DNA of 64,000 bases. Origin: Riemerella columbipharyngis. GTDB taxonomy: Bacteria > Bacteroidota > Bacteroidia > Flavobacteriales > Weeksellaceae. The DNA lies in NCBI RefSeq assembly GCF_900101995.1, contig NZ_FNAS01000001.1, positions 186,001-250,000 of the forward strand, in the 5' to 3' direction. Below, one piece after another: positions 50,601-57,867 of the stretch. The notes beneath the pieces were generated by a model. The model did no database searches and was not told the DNA's origin. It was given only the letters and a program-made list of their open reading frames with translations. How positions within the stretch are numbered: position 1 is the first letter of the stretch; each line of letters opens with the position of its first letter. Position numbers and translations under genes: made by a program.

Positions 50601-51767
50601 TTCTCCTAAGGCTAAAATATTTTGGTAGAGATTATTATCACTATTGTCCGGATATTGGGCACTGCCTTCGCCTAAGTCTCTAATCCCCAAGATACTTTTT
50701 TGATCTTGCAGATTATTTCCTCCTTGGTCTAAAACCCAGACTTCCAGCCTATTGATTTGTATTTTTGAATTGATTTGAGGATAGTTGAGGAGTGCGTTAT
50801 CATAATTTTTGAAGAAGTACTGCCCCAAGTAGTAGTGCTGATTGTCCTCATAATCTACGGCATTTATTTTGAAAGTATTGATGGCTCCGCCTCCTTGTAC
50901 TACGATATTTCTGGATTCTCCTCTTTGTTGGGAAAGCACCAAAGTTCCTTTGGTTTTGCCTAATTGAAATTCTGTTTTTATACCAAATAAAGATTCCGAG
51001 CCGCGTATAAGACTGGAAGAAGAAGGCATATTAACATTACCAAACTCTAATCTTTTGATGATTTTGTCTTCGCCGCCTTCGTTGTCGTCCAATCCTTTGG
51101 ATTGCAGGTCTTTCCAAGTTCCTTTAGACTGCCATACGAGATTCATTTTGTTCTCAAAAGCAAAACCACTCTGCGTATCGTAATTGGCTTTCAGCTGAAG
51201 ATTGTTCCCCACTTTTCCTACTACGCCCAGCTGGATTCTCTGCTGTACATTGAATGCAAAATTCTTTCTGTTCTGTGGCAGTATCAGTGGGTTATCTATT
51301 TTTTGATAGATTCCTCCTAAATCAAAAGAGGCAAATCCCTGTGGGATAAGCTCTATTTTGTTACCGCCGAATATGGTTTTGAAAAGTTTATTTTTAATGT
51401 ACAAGCTTGGTAGAAGTCCTTTTTTCTTGGCATCAGTCTTGTCTTTTTTGTAAACCAAACTTTCATTGAGGGATTTCTGCTGATAGTATTCTTTGGAGCT
51501 ATTAGCCCTTACATAGTTGGAATACTCCTCCGGCAACATTTCTATTGGAGTCCCTGTTACTATATTTCCCACCTTAGGATAGAGGAGATATACACCTTTG
51601 GACACATCGTAGAATGCCTCATACCTTATAGGCGAGGGTAGTGCTATGTCCGGGTTAGACGCCTCTTTGTTTTCTTTTATCTGAGCATCTATACTATTGC
51701 TGAAACTTATGACAAGCCACAACAAAACTATTCTAAAGAGCGTAATATTTCTGATATTCTTCTTCAC
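44616..51767 (-). CDS. sprA: Cell-surface protein SprA, type IX secretion translocon
   Basis: 2383 residues, the giant outer-membrane barrel of the T9SS translocon. It begins with GTG at 51767 (MKKNIRNITLFRIVLLWLVI), a signal peptide ending near IDAQ. Recognisable segments include NPDIALPSPIRYEAFYDVSK, GIYQKIDNPLILPQNRKNFA, FNVQQRIQLGVVGKVGNNLQ, FGNVNMPSSSSLIRGSESLF and, late in the protein, AYTSTYTAAGIQSNIDFYNN, FKMKFGNKTKIIKSDLNIRA and the final strand AGFSATFTFGG. The size fits the family (about 2,300-2,450). It exports proteins with C-terminal sorting domains, such as the small one at 36399, and supports gliding in motile relatives. It follows ruvA with a six-base gap, an arrangement common in Flavobacteriia. 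Confidence 0.97.
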   Translation of the reverse strand: MKKNIRNITLFRIVLLWLVISFSNSIDAQIKENKEASNPDIALPSPIRYEAFYDVSKGVYLLYPKVGNIVTGTPIEMLPEEYSNYVRANSSKEYYQQKSLNESLVYKKDKTDAKKKGLLPSLYIKNKLFKTIFGGNKIELIPQGFASFDLGGIYQKIDNPLILPQNRKNFAFNVQQRIQLGVVGKVGNNLQLKANYDTQSGFAFENKMNLVWQSKGTWKDLQSKGLDDNEGGEDKIIKRLEFGNVNMPSSSSLIRGSESLFGIKTEFQLGKTKGTLVLSQQRGESRNIVVQGGGAINTFKINAVDYEDNQHYYLGQYFFKNYDNALLNYPQINSKIQINRLEVWVLDQGGNNLQDQKSILGIRDLGEGSAQYPDNSDNNLYQNILALGEGLRNPTAAYNTINGKTFANALGTPETYTDGEQFIFNRRARRLSNNEYTFNPQLGYLSLNQRLNDNQLLAVAYSYTINGSEKIYKVGEFSEESPVLIVKLLKPNVLVKTTSPMWNLMMKNIYSLNANQVSQDQFMLNVYYRDPENGKVNYLPNTSVQNTNLLSLFNWDRLNLSNSNVDSQFSTQQGLNSGISGSNSGTISNNNASLGASTLGSDGLFDYVEGLTIDSQNGKLIFTKTQPFGNYLASVLGGNDPKYVFTDLYTEQKQQVSEDALAQRYTIEGRYKGNQGDGIALGAINVPKGSVKVTANGVQLVEGVDYTVDYLLGRVNIINEQVKQSGKAINISLENQINFNIQRKRFLGLNLERKFNDHLTIGATAVNYRERPITQKVQVGDEAVNNTMLGLNIMYNNELPFLTRFTDKIPLISTEAPSNLNFRAEAAYLIPGQSRDIDNQAYIDDFEQSTSKISLKDPEFWSISSEPQQNKNNPIFSNAGLNNDIKSGYGRGLISWYYIDPRFYGVGGKAPNGINADAVSNNMTRRVKMKEIFSNRDFVAGEQTFLNTLNITYYPKDRGPYNLSPNDELPENRWGGLMRPVSVSNFTDSNIEYVEFWMMDPYADGNTLGRAPKLLLQLGNVSEDVLKDGKLLYENGLPTSSSPSKTTTSVWGTQPEQQPVIYAFSSDGGDRPSQDVGYDGLNNAEEAAKFGVNFINPVTNQSDPASDDFVYYLSESFQGKDASSVEHRYKYFRNPDGNSKANSVEVSSQTPSTEDINGDYNLDLNERYNQYTIDLSPNELKLGRNFIVDEKNVDVTFANGQKGKTKWFLFRVPVKQYDLDAGEASNSILNNVRYERLILTGFDQTSTLRFGTMDLVRSDWRKFTKNIASNTNNSANEGAYKIDNSNFDIGGINLEENGNGTPPYVMPPGIEQQVLSGTTGTQRQNEASLYMKVKNLSKTTDASRGVFKNVNLDLRRYKTLQLFVHAQDLRNTSNNALDPNLKFFIRFGSDATDNYYEYETSLKYTSLNSVLPLDIWPSENNVYLNLQDFVNAKINRDKSGISLDQRVRYTEYGDANKTIYTKGRPSLGNITTVLMGVRNTSDQSKDVVLWVDELRLSGIDDKGGYAGNASLDFNLGDFASVNANAALSTVGFGFIDQKPMQRQQTDNTAYSVNTNVNIDKFLPEKAGMKIPVNYSYTQTVEDPKYNPLDNDVLFKDDAKKNQLKKIIRTYTRQRSLGVMNMHKERTNSDKKPKFYDVENLSLTAIYNDSYYRDIYTKKNLRQNLKAYLDYNFNFKPWSIKPFDKLISDTAKSYKYLRWIKEFNINPLPKRFSFRTELDRDYNEIEFRNIEALINNGNSSQNFGTLRNGTFYFGWQYNLGFNLSKSLKLDISSATRTLNDQWNLSNMNTSSIFERPFQVGRPILYNHRVTLNYQLPFQYFPYLDFITAEVGYGFQYNWSARSSVLLNSPDGNLGNLSQNNNNKVATASMDIPFFFKKFKAFKKIDSIRRGRDREIDSLNQVYEKAFANKNNKRKFKFKSYRFKNHLSAGQQLLSLLTSIKQMNFSYNETNGTALPGILSNPNFFGYGKSIGGPTTGFLLGSQADIRRIAIERGWLTNSEYLNDPYTQVNSQNITGNVTIEPIKDLKIDLNVLRSYNRNFIQGGFNIDLDHNPANGIQFSFGNETLSYSNSDFLLFTSFKDGNEIYRNMRIIARQISNENTGLVDNNGFVEGYSIANTYILIPAFRSAVKGKTSSKMENPTKPKFPLPNWRITYSGFKNIPFINSLFQKFDINNAYTSTYTAAGIQSNIDFYNNPNGKDASGDRLNPYVFSQVMYSESFSPLIGADITMRNSMQFRAQYNRNRMFLLGLVNHTLTEDIGSEYVVGFGYILKDLSFKMKFGNKTKIIKSDLNIRADLSLLDNKTRISNILLDDSQVTGGQKIMGIKVSADYNMSENLNFKFFYDQLFTKYKISTAFPLSTVRAGFSATFTFGGSSNSIGGANIGGF

Positions 51768-51773
51768 TTGTAA

Positions 51774-52358
51774 CTATATATTCTTGAGTACTTGTTTTAC
51801 TAATTCTTCTGTGGATATTTCCGGATTTTGTTTCAAAAGCCTGTCTGCTAATTTTTCTGCTGTTTTTCTGGAAATACCTAAAACTTCTAATGCAGATAAC
51901 GAATCTTCTTTCACTTTATTATCTAAAACGGAAGAAATCCTCTCTTCTGAAGCATCAAATTTGTTTAATTTATCTTTTAAATCCACGATAATGCGTTGTG
52001 ACGTTTTTGCACCTAAGCCTTTCACTTTTTGCAGCAATCCGCTATTTCCGGATAAAATGGCTTGTGCTATTTCATTAATCTCTAAAGACGAGAGCATTAT
52101 CATCGCAGAGGCAGGGCCCACGCCGCTCACGGATATCAGTAGGTTGAACATCTCTTTTTCTCTTATTGTGGAAAACCCAAATAACAGATGAGCATCTTCT
52201 CTGATAATCTGCTGGGTAAAAAGTTCGCTTTCCTTGCCTAACTGCAAAGATTGGGAAGTGAATATACTTATACCGATATAATATCCTATACCTCCCGTAT
52301 CTATTACGGTGTAGGTAGGTCCGAGCTCTCTTATGATGCCTCTCAAAAAATAAATCAT
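51774..52358 (-). CDS. ruvA: Holliday junction branch-migration protein RuvA
   Basis: 194 residues. RuvA binds Holliday junctions and loads RuvB. N-terminal OB fold (about 1-62: MIYFLRGIIRELGPTYTVID, TGGIGYYIGISIFTSQSL), helix-hairpin-helix region (about 70-135: FNLLISVSGVGPASAMIMLS and LQKVKGLGAKTSQRIIVDLK) and the C-terminal RuvB-binding three-helix domain (about 148-194: SALEVLGISRKTAEKLADRL). Full length. It ends in TAG and is followed by the GTG start of sprA. Confidence 0.96.
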   Translation of the reverse strand: MIYFLRGIIRELGPTYTVIDTGGIGYYIGISIFTSQSLQLGKESELFTQQIIREDAHLLFGFSTIREKEMFNLLISVSGVGPASAMIMLSSLEINEIAQAILSGNSGLLQKVKGLGAKTSQRIIVDLKDKLNKFDASEERISSVLDNKVKEDSLSALEVLGISRKTAEKLADRLLKQNPEISTEELVKQVLKNI

Positions 52359-52519
52359 AACACCTAAAATATAATCCGTAAAAATAAGAAAATATTTTGA
52401 ATGTGTAAGTAAGACTTTATTTTTGTATCATACGGTGTGAATATAAGTCAAATTTGGTTTAAGTTATGATTTTTCTGTATTCTTTTTTTTTGTTACCTTA
52501 GCCCTCAAAATATTAGACT

Positions 52520-53683
52520 ATGCAGCAGATTGTATTTTCAGATGCACAATATTGGGGGCGGTTTCTTCCGCTTACTTTTACGAGACCCGTGGCGGAATTG
52601 CGTTGTGGGATAATGTCTTTCGCAGAGCGTTGGCAGAAACTTTTAGGGATAGAAGAGGTGAGCTATCTTACCGAAGACTATTTACAAATGAAATTTCCTA
52701 AACCGGAGAAAAAAGAAAGTTTGTTTATTGTACCTAATTTTATACCATCGGAGGTATTGCTTGATGAGATAAAAAATCTGAAAATAGGTGAGGCGTTGGT
52801 GTATAGAGACGAGGTGATTGCAGCATATCTGGATATGACTGATTTTTCTATCAATAATATCTGCAAAATGACGGATATTACGGAGGAACTTTTAATATTT
52901 GAGCGTCCTTCGGATTTGTTTTCGTTTAATGATAAGGCTATTGATTACGATTTTGAGTTTATCACCAAAAATAGAAAATCGGCACAGCTTTCTGATACCA
53001 ACGGATTTATCGGAGACAAAGCACATCTCTTTATAGAAGAAGGGGCAATGGTAGAGTATGCAACGCTTAATTGTAAAAAAGGGAAAATCTATATCGGCAA
53101 AGATGCAGAAGTGATGGAAGGCTGCCACTTGAGAGGACCTATTGCACTATGCGAGCATTCGGTTTTCAATCTGGGGGCTAAGGTCTATGGCGCCACCACC
53201 ATTGGCCCTTATTGTAAGATAGGAGGGGAGGTAAATAATGTGGTGTTTTTGGGCTATTCCAATAAGGGGCACGACGGCTTCCTCGGTAATTCTGTAGTGG
53301 GCGAATGGTGTAACTTTGGTGCAGATACCAATTCTTCTAACCTGAAAAATAATTATGCCAATGTAAAGCTGTGGAACTACCAGTCTAAGCGTTTTGAGGA
53401 TACGGGATTGCAGTTTTGTGGACTGATAATGGGCGATCATTCCAAAACAGCGATTAACACGCAGTTCAATACAGGCACCATTGTAGGAGTAGCAGCAAAC
53501 ATATTCCGAGAAGGTTTCCCGCCTAATATTGTAGAGCATTTCAGCTGGGGAGGAAAACACGGCGACCCGAGATTCAAACTTGAAAAAGCCTTTGAAGTTG
53601 CAGAGAAAGTAATGGCGAGACGAAACAAGGTTTTCACTAATGAGGACCAAGAAATCCTCAAATATATCTATGAAATGAATTAA
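52520..53683 (+). CDS. GlmU-family sugar-nucleotidyltransferase-like protein
   Basis: 387 residues. The N-terminal part (about 1-170) is a divergent nucleotidyltransferase-like domain: QIVFSDAQYWGRFLPLTFTR, PVAELRCGIMSFAERWQKLL. The C-terminal part (about 180-350) is a left-handed beta-helix: GKIYIGKDAEVMEGCHLRGP, GAKVYGATTIGPYCKIGGEV, NVVFLGYSNKGHDGFLGNSV and GADTNSSNLKNNYANVKLW, with GDHSKTAINTQFNTGTIVGV. This matches the Bacteroidota GlmU-family protein rather than true GlmU; the usual nucleotide-binding LAAG.GTRM loop is missing, so the N-terminal activity is uncertain. Confidence 0.88.
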   Translation: MQQIVFSDAQYWGRFLPLTFTRPVAELRCGIMSFAERWQKLLGIEEVSYLTEDYLQMKFPKPEKKESLFIVPNFIPSEVLLDEIKNLKIGEALVYRDEVIAAYLDMTDFSINNICKMTDITEELLIFERPSDLFSFNDKAIDYDFEFITKNRKSAQLSDTNGFIGDKAHLFIEEGAMVEYATLNCKKGKIYIGKDAEVMEGCHLRGPIALCEHSVFNLGAKVYGATTIGPYCKIGGEVNNVVFLGYSNKGHDGFLGNSVVGEWCNFGADTNSSNLKNNYANVKLWNYQSKRFEDTGLQFCGLIMGDHSKTAINTQFNTGTIVGVAANIFREGFPPNIVEHFSWGGKHGDPRFKLEKAFEVAEKVMARRNKVFTNEDQEILKYIYEMN

Positions 53684-53751
53684 AGGTATAATCTCAAAGG
53701 TAACCAAACCTATGGCTCGTTCGTATTGATTTGAGTAATTATTGAGTTTTA

Positions 53752-53784
53752 TTGTTCAATATGTCAGAGGTTTTTTTATTTTTG
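53752..53784 (+). promoter_or_regulatory. Promoter of the MFS gene
   Basis: TTG at 53752-53754, a 22-bp spacer and TATTTTTG at 53777-53784. The ATG chosen for the transporter (53805) is 20 bp downstream, which supports that start over the longer frame from 53742. Confidence 0.6.
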
Positions 53785-53804
53785 TGATTATTAAAGAAAC
53801 AAAA

Positions 53805-55283
53805 ATGTCAGAACATACTCTTCTTAACCCCAAAAAGATAAAAAAGAATGATTCTAAAATAATGCGTGCTTGGGCAGTCTATGACTGGGCAAATTCCGTA
53901 TATTCTTTAGTCATTACCTCTACGATTTTCCCTATTTACTACAGTGCCATTACTACGGCATATCAAAAAAATGAATATATATCGTCTACGGGAGAATGGA
54001 TAAAAGTTCCGGTAAGGAACAGCGTGAAAATTTTTGGAAGCTCGTATCATCCGGATGCTGTTTATGGGTATTCGCTTACCGTATCTTTTTTCATTGTCGT
54101 TCTTTTGTCGCCTATACTTTCGTCTCTGGCGGATACCATAGGGAACAAAAAATCCTTTATGCAGTTTTTCTGTTATTTGGGTGCTACTTCTTGTATGGGG
54201 CTGGCGATGTTTGTTAATATGCATACCATATTTTTGGGACTGCTATTCAGTATTATGGCGAGTATAGGTTTCTGGGGGAGTTTGGTTTTTTATAATTCTT
54301 TTTTACCCGATATTGCAACCCCCGATAGGCAAGATGCCCTTTCGGCAAAGGGCTATGTCTATGGCTATATAGGTTCGGTACTGTTGGTGGTTATTTGCTT
54401 GTTGCTCATTCAGGTAGTGGCACAGACGCTGAGACAAGCATTGTTGTTTACAAGGATTAGTTTTTTACTTACAGGAGCTTGGTGGTTTGGTTTTTCTTAT
54501 TATACTTTCAAATATTTGCCTAAGTTTGGTAATGTGGAGAAAGATTTGCCTAAGGATTTGGTATTACTTAATTTCAATAACTTTTTCAAAGACCATAAAA
54601 AAGAAGGAGGCTTTTTGTCCGTACTGAAAGATAATATTTGGTTCTATACAGAGATAGGAAAAGAGAGTTTTCGGGAGCTCTACAAGGTAGGGAAAAGACT
54701 CTTTCATACTTCGAATTTGAAATACTTTTTGGCAAGTTTCTTTTTTTATAGCGTAGGTATGCAGACCATCTTTCTGATGGCAACACTTTTTGGGAAAAGC
54801 GAGATAAATCTTCCGCAGAATAAACTCATTATTACACTTTTGCTAATACAGATAGAAGCCATTATAGGAGCTGTTTTATTTTCTAAATTGTCAAAAAAAA
54901 TTGGTAACAAAAATGTAATTTCCATATCTATTGTATTATGGATAATTGCCTGTGTGTTTGCCTTTTTTATCAAAAAAGAAAGCCGTTATGTAGAATTGGA
55001 ATTTTACAGTATAGCTGCTATTATAGGTTTGGTAATGGGAGGATTACAGTCTATATCCCGCTCTACTTATTCCAAACTTTTACCGGAAGATGGTATGGAG
55101 AATACCACCTATTTTAGCTTTTACGATGTTTTGGAAAAAATCGCCATTATTCTGGGAACATTCATTTTTGCTACCCTTATTGATAAATTTAATAATATGA
55201 GGTACGCCGCACTTTCTATGGTTGTATTTTTTGTATTAGGTTTATTTTTCATTAGATTTTTGAAGAAGACTTTTAAATCCTAA
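53805..55283 (+). CDS. UMF1-type MFS transporter
   Basis: 492 residues from the ATG at 53805. It has the hallmark AWAVYDWANSVYSLVITSTI and FPIYY opening of the UMF1/Vps-Atg22-like MFS group, about twelve membrane helices, LSPILSSLADTIGNKKSFMQ between TM2 and TM3, YNSFLPDIATPDRQDALSAK, and GLVMGGLQSISRSTYSKLLP near TM10. The substrate is unknown; fungal Atg22 members export amino acids from vacuoles. The upstream in-frame start at 53742 lies over the promoter and is rejected. dacB follows after eight bases. Confidence 0.88.
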   Translation: MSEHTLLNPKKIKKNDSKIMRAWAVYDWANSVYSLVITSTIFPIYYSAITTAYQKNEYISSTGEWIKVPVRNSVKIFGSSYHPDAVYGYSLTVSFFIVVLLSPILSSLADTIGNKKSFMQFFCYLGATSCMGLAMFVNMHTIFLGLLFSIMASIGFWGSLVFYNSFLPDIATPDRQDALSAKGYVYGYIGSVLLVVICLLLIQVVAQTLRQALLFTRISFLLTGAWWFGFSYYTFKYLPKFGNVEKDLPKDLVLLNFNNFFKDHKKEGGFLSVLKDNIWFYTEIGKESFRELYKVGKRLFHTSNLKYFLASFFFYSVGMQTIFLMATLFGKSEINLPQNKLIITLLLIQIEAIIGAVLFSKLSKKIGNKNVISISIVLWIIACVFAFFIKKESRYVELEFYSIAAIIGLVMGGLQSISRSTYSKLLPEDGMENTTYFSFYDVLEKIAIILGTFIFATLIDKFNNMRYAALSMVVFFVLGLFFIRFLKKTFKS

Positions 55284-55291
55284 ATTCCTCT

Positions 55292-56695
55292 ATGAAAAGT
55301 TTTTGCCGTATTTTATTTTTAATGATGTCTGTTCTTGGTTATGCTCAAGTGAAACAGGCTTTAGATGCTGTTTTTAGGAGGGTATTGGATTCGCCTAAAT
55401 TTATGGCGGCGAATATTTCTTTCTATGTTACCGATGAAAACGGCAATGAAATTTATAATTACAATGCCCAAAGAGGGCTTTCCACCGCGAGTACGCAGAA
55501 AATTTTCACAGCATTGGCTGCATTGGATTTGCTTGGTAAGAATTTTAGATATACGACTATCGCTTCTTATGATGGAGTGCTTTCATCAGGTGTGCTTAGC
55601 GGTAACTTGTACCTCTCTTCTGACGGCGATCCTTCCTTGGGAAGCTGGCGTTATAAAGGCTATAAACCCAAAGATTTTTTGGAACAATTATATACGGCTC
55701 TGTCCAATGAAGGCATAGACAAGATTGATGGAAATATCATTATAGACGATTCTTATTTTGATTTTCAAAATGTACCCGGAGGCTGGTGTTGGAACGATGT
55801 AGGAAACTATTATGGTGCCGGTGTCTGGGGGGTCAATTGGAGAGAGAACCAATATGATATTAAAATACGGGGGGGGGAAAGAAAGGGAGAAGCTACGCAA
55901 GTTTTAGACTTTTCTTACCAGTTTGAAGATATCAATATTGTCAATGATTTGGTGTCCGGGAGTAAAGATTCCAGAGATAAGAGTATTATCTACACTTCGC
56001 CGCATAGTGGTACCGTCTTTATCAATGGAACTATACCGGCGGGGAAAACAAGCGTAATCTCCGGAGCTACGCCCAATCCGCCTCTGCAAATAGGTGTAGA
56101 AATGAAGAAATTTCTCAGCCTTAAAAATATAAAAGTGGAAGGAGAGGTGCTGACTTTTTCAGGACTTAAAATAAAACACAGAGAGGCTGAGGTTTTTAGT
56201 CGCAGCAGACACGAGTTTTGGCAATACCATTCTCCGCCATTGTCGGATATTGTCCATTGGTTTTTGAGGAAAAGTGTTAATCTATATGGAGAGACTTTGC
56301 TCAAAACATTAGGGAAGCGTATTTTCAATAAAAATAATACCGAAGAATCTGCTGCCCGGCTTCGTGCCTATTGGACTGGCAAAGGTATTGCTCCTATGAT
56401 GATAGCATTCGAAGACGGGAGTGGACTTTCGCCTCAAAATTATGCCTCTGCCAAAGCCGAAGTTCAGGCGTTGAGGTGGGGAAAATCTCAGCCTTGGTTT
56501 GAGACTTTCTATGAAGCACTTCCTACGATTAATGGGCTTAAAATGAAAAGCGGAACCATAAAAGGAACAAAAGCCTATGCGGGATATTCTACTTCCCGAA
56601 GTGGGAAACAATATATTTTTTCTATTATCGTTAATAATTATAACGGAGGCAGTATCAATGAAGAATTATTTAAGATTCTTAATACGCTGAAATGA
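55292..56695 (+). CDS. dacB: D-alanyl-D-alanine carboxypeptidase/endopeptidase (PBP4 family)
   Basis: 467 residues with a signal peptide (MKSFCRILFLMMSVLGYAQ). Peptidase S13 motifs: STASTQKIFTALAALDLLGK with the nucleophile in S-T-Q-K, DGDPSLGSWR, KSVNLYGETLLKTLGK (S-x-N) and LKMKSGTIKGTKAYAGYSTS (K-S-G). It trims or cleaves peptidoglycan cross-links in the periplasm. A run of nine G residues (55869-55877) encodes the Arg-Gly-Gly part of IKIRGGERKG and would break the frame if its length changed. The stop overlaps the start of the histidine kinase gene (ATGA). Confidence 0.93.
   Translation: MKSFCRILFLMMSVLGYAQVKQALDAVFRRVLDSPKFMAANISFYVTDENGNEIYNYNAQRGLSTASTQKIFTALAALDLLGKNFRYTTIASYDGVLSSGVLSGNLYLSSDGDPSLGSWRYKGYKPKDFLEQLYTALSNEGIDKIDGNIIIDDSYFDFQNVPGGWCWNDVGNYYGAGVWGVNWRENQYDIKIRGGERKGEATQVLDFSYQFEDINIVNDLVSGSKDSRDKSIIYTSPHSGTVFINGTIPAGKTSVISGATPNPPLQIGVEMKKFLSLKNIKVEGEVLTFSGLKIKHREAEVFSRSRHEFWQYHSPPLSDIVHWFLRKSVNLYGETLLKTLGKRIFNKNNTEESAARLRAYWTGKGIAPMMIAFEDGSGLSPQNYASAKAEVQALRWGKSQPWFETFYEALPTINGLKMKSGTIKGTKAYAGYSTSRSGKQYIFSIIVNNYNGGSINEELFKILNTLK
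55869..55877. repeat. G9 homopolymer inside dacB
   Basis: Nine consecutive G residues inside an open reading frame of an AT-rich genome, at about codons 193-196. Tracts of this length are typical phase-variation sites in other bacteria. In this assembly dacB is in frame (on). Confidence 0.85.
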
Positions 56696-57867
56696 AACAA
56701 AGAAGCAGCTTTTTTTCAAGAATTAACCTGATGGTATTTATACTCTTTAGTGTAATAGTATTCGGAATAAGTGTTTATTCTATATTTATCATTCGGGATT
56801 TGAGAGAAAAAGAGGCGGGTAGAATGACGGTGTTTGCTGCCGCGATGAAATTTCTTCAAGACGAAGACCAGGGAGATCCTCGTATGCTGGAGCTTGTGCA
56901 GCAGATTATTATTTCTAATGATAATATTCCTATCATCGTAACGGATACACAAGGCATTCCGATTTCTGATTATATCCGAAATATTCCTGATAATGTAAAA
57001 AGCAATCCTCAAAAACTTCAAGAGCGGTTGCAAAGTATGAAGAAATCTTATCCGCCGATAAAACTTCAAATCTCAAATAAAAATACACAATACCTCTATT
57101 TCGATAATTCGGATTTGATGAACAATCTTCGCTATTATCCTTTTGTATTGGGGCTTTTTGTTCTATCTTATTTACTATTTAGTTTTTGGTTTCTTAGAAC
57201 AATAAAAAAAACAGACGAAGGCTATCTCTGGGCAGGTCTTGCAAAGGAAACGGCACATCAGATAGGCACACCGCTATCGTCTATGATCGGCTGGATAGAG
57301 ATCCTGAAAATGGATTGCGAAAACCATGAAGGAGTATTGGAAATGGAGAAAGATATACAGCGTCTTACGACTATATCGGAGAGGTTTTCCAAAATAGGTT
57401 CTGTGGCGGAAGTCAACGAGAAAAACCTCTGCGAAACCTTGGATCTCAATTACCATTATCTAAAATCCCGAATATCCAAAAAAGTAGATTTTCAATTGCA
57501 TTTGCCTAATAGCAGGGTATATGTGCCTCACAATAGAATTCTTATCAATTGGGCAATAGAGAACTTAGTGAAAAATGCTGTAGATGCTATGAAAGGAGAG
57601 GGAACACTTACAATAGTACTCACAGTAAAGGGGAAACAGGCGGTCATAGATATTACAGATTCCGGTAGTGGAATGTCTGCAAGAAATGCCCGCATGATAT
57701 TCAAACCGGGATATTCCACTAAAAAAAGAGGCTGGGGGCTGGGGCTGTCTTTGGCTAAAAGAGCTGTAAGCGAATACCACAAAGGCGAAATAAAAGTATG
57801 GCATACAGAGATAGGCAAAGGAACCACATTCAGAATTATCTTGAAACCACTAATTGATAAATTCTAA
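56692..57867 (+). CDS. Membrane-bound sensor histidine kinase
   Basis: 391 residues. TM1 about 10-33 (LMVFILFSVIVFGISVYSIF), an extracytoplasmic sensor of about 110 residues, TM2 about 147-165 (PFVLGLFVLSYLLFSFWF), then dimerisation/phosphoacceptor region AKETAHQIGTPLSSMIGWIE with the phospho-His at about 189, and an ATPase domain with NLVKNAVDAMKGEGT (N box), DITDSGSGMSARNARMIF (G1), STKKRGWGLGLSLAKRAV (G2). There is no HAMP domain and no response regulator nearby. It overlaps dacB by four bases, so a link to cell-wall or envelope sensing is plausible. Its TAA overlaps the end of the convergent methyltransferase gene. Confidence 0.92.
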   Translation: MKQRSSFFSRINLMVFILFSVIVFGISVYSIFIIRDLREKEAGRMTVFAAAMKFLQDEDQGDPRMLELVQQIIISNDNIPIIVTDTQGIPISDYIRNIPDNVKSNPQKLQERLQSMKKSYPPIKLQISNKNTQYLYFDNSDLMNNLRYYPFVLGLFVLSYLLFSFWFLRTIKKTDEGYLWAGLAKETAHQIGTPLSSMIGWIEILKMDCENHEGVLEMEKDIQRLTTISERFSKIGSVAEVNEKNLCETLDLNYHYLKSRISKKVDFQLHLPNSRVYVPHNRILINWAIENLVKNAVDAMKGEGTLTIVLTVKGKQAVIDITDSGSGMSARNARMIFKPGYSTKKRGWGLGLSLAKRAVSEYHKGEIKVWHTEIGKGTTFRIILKPLIDKF

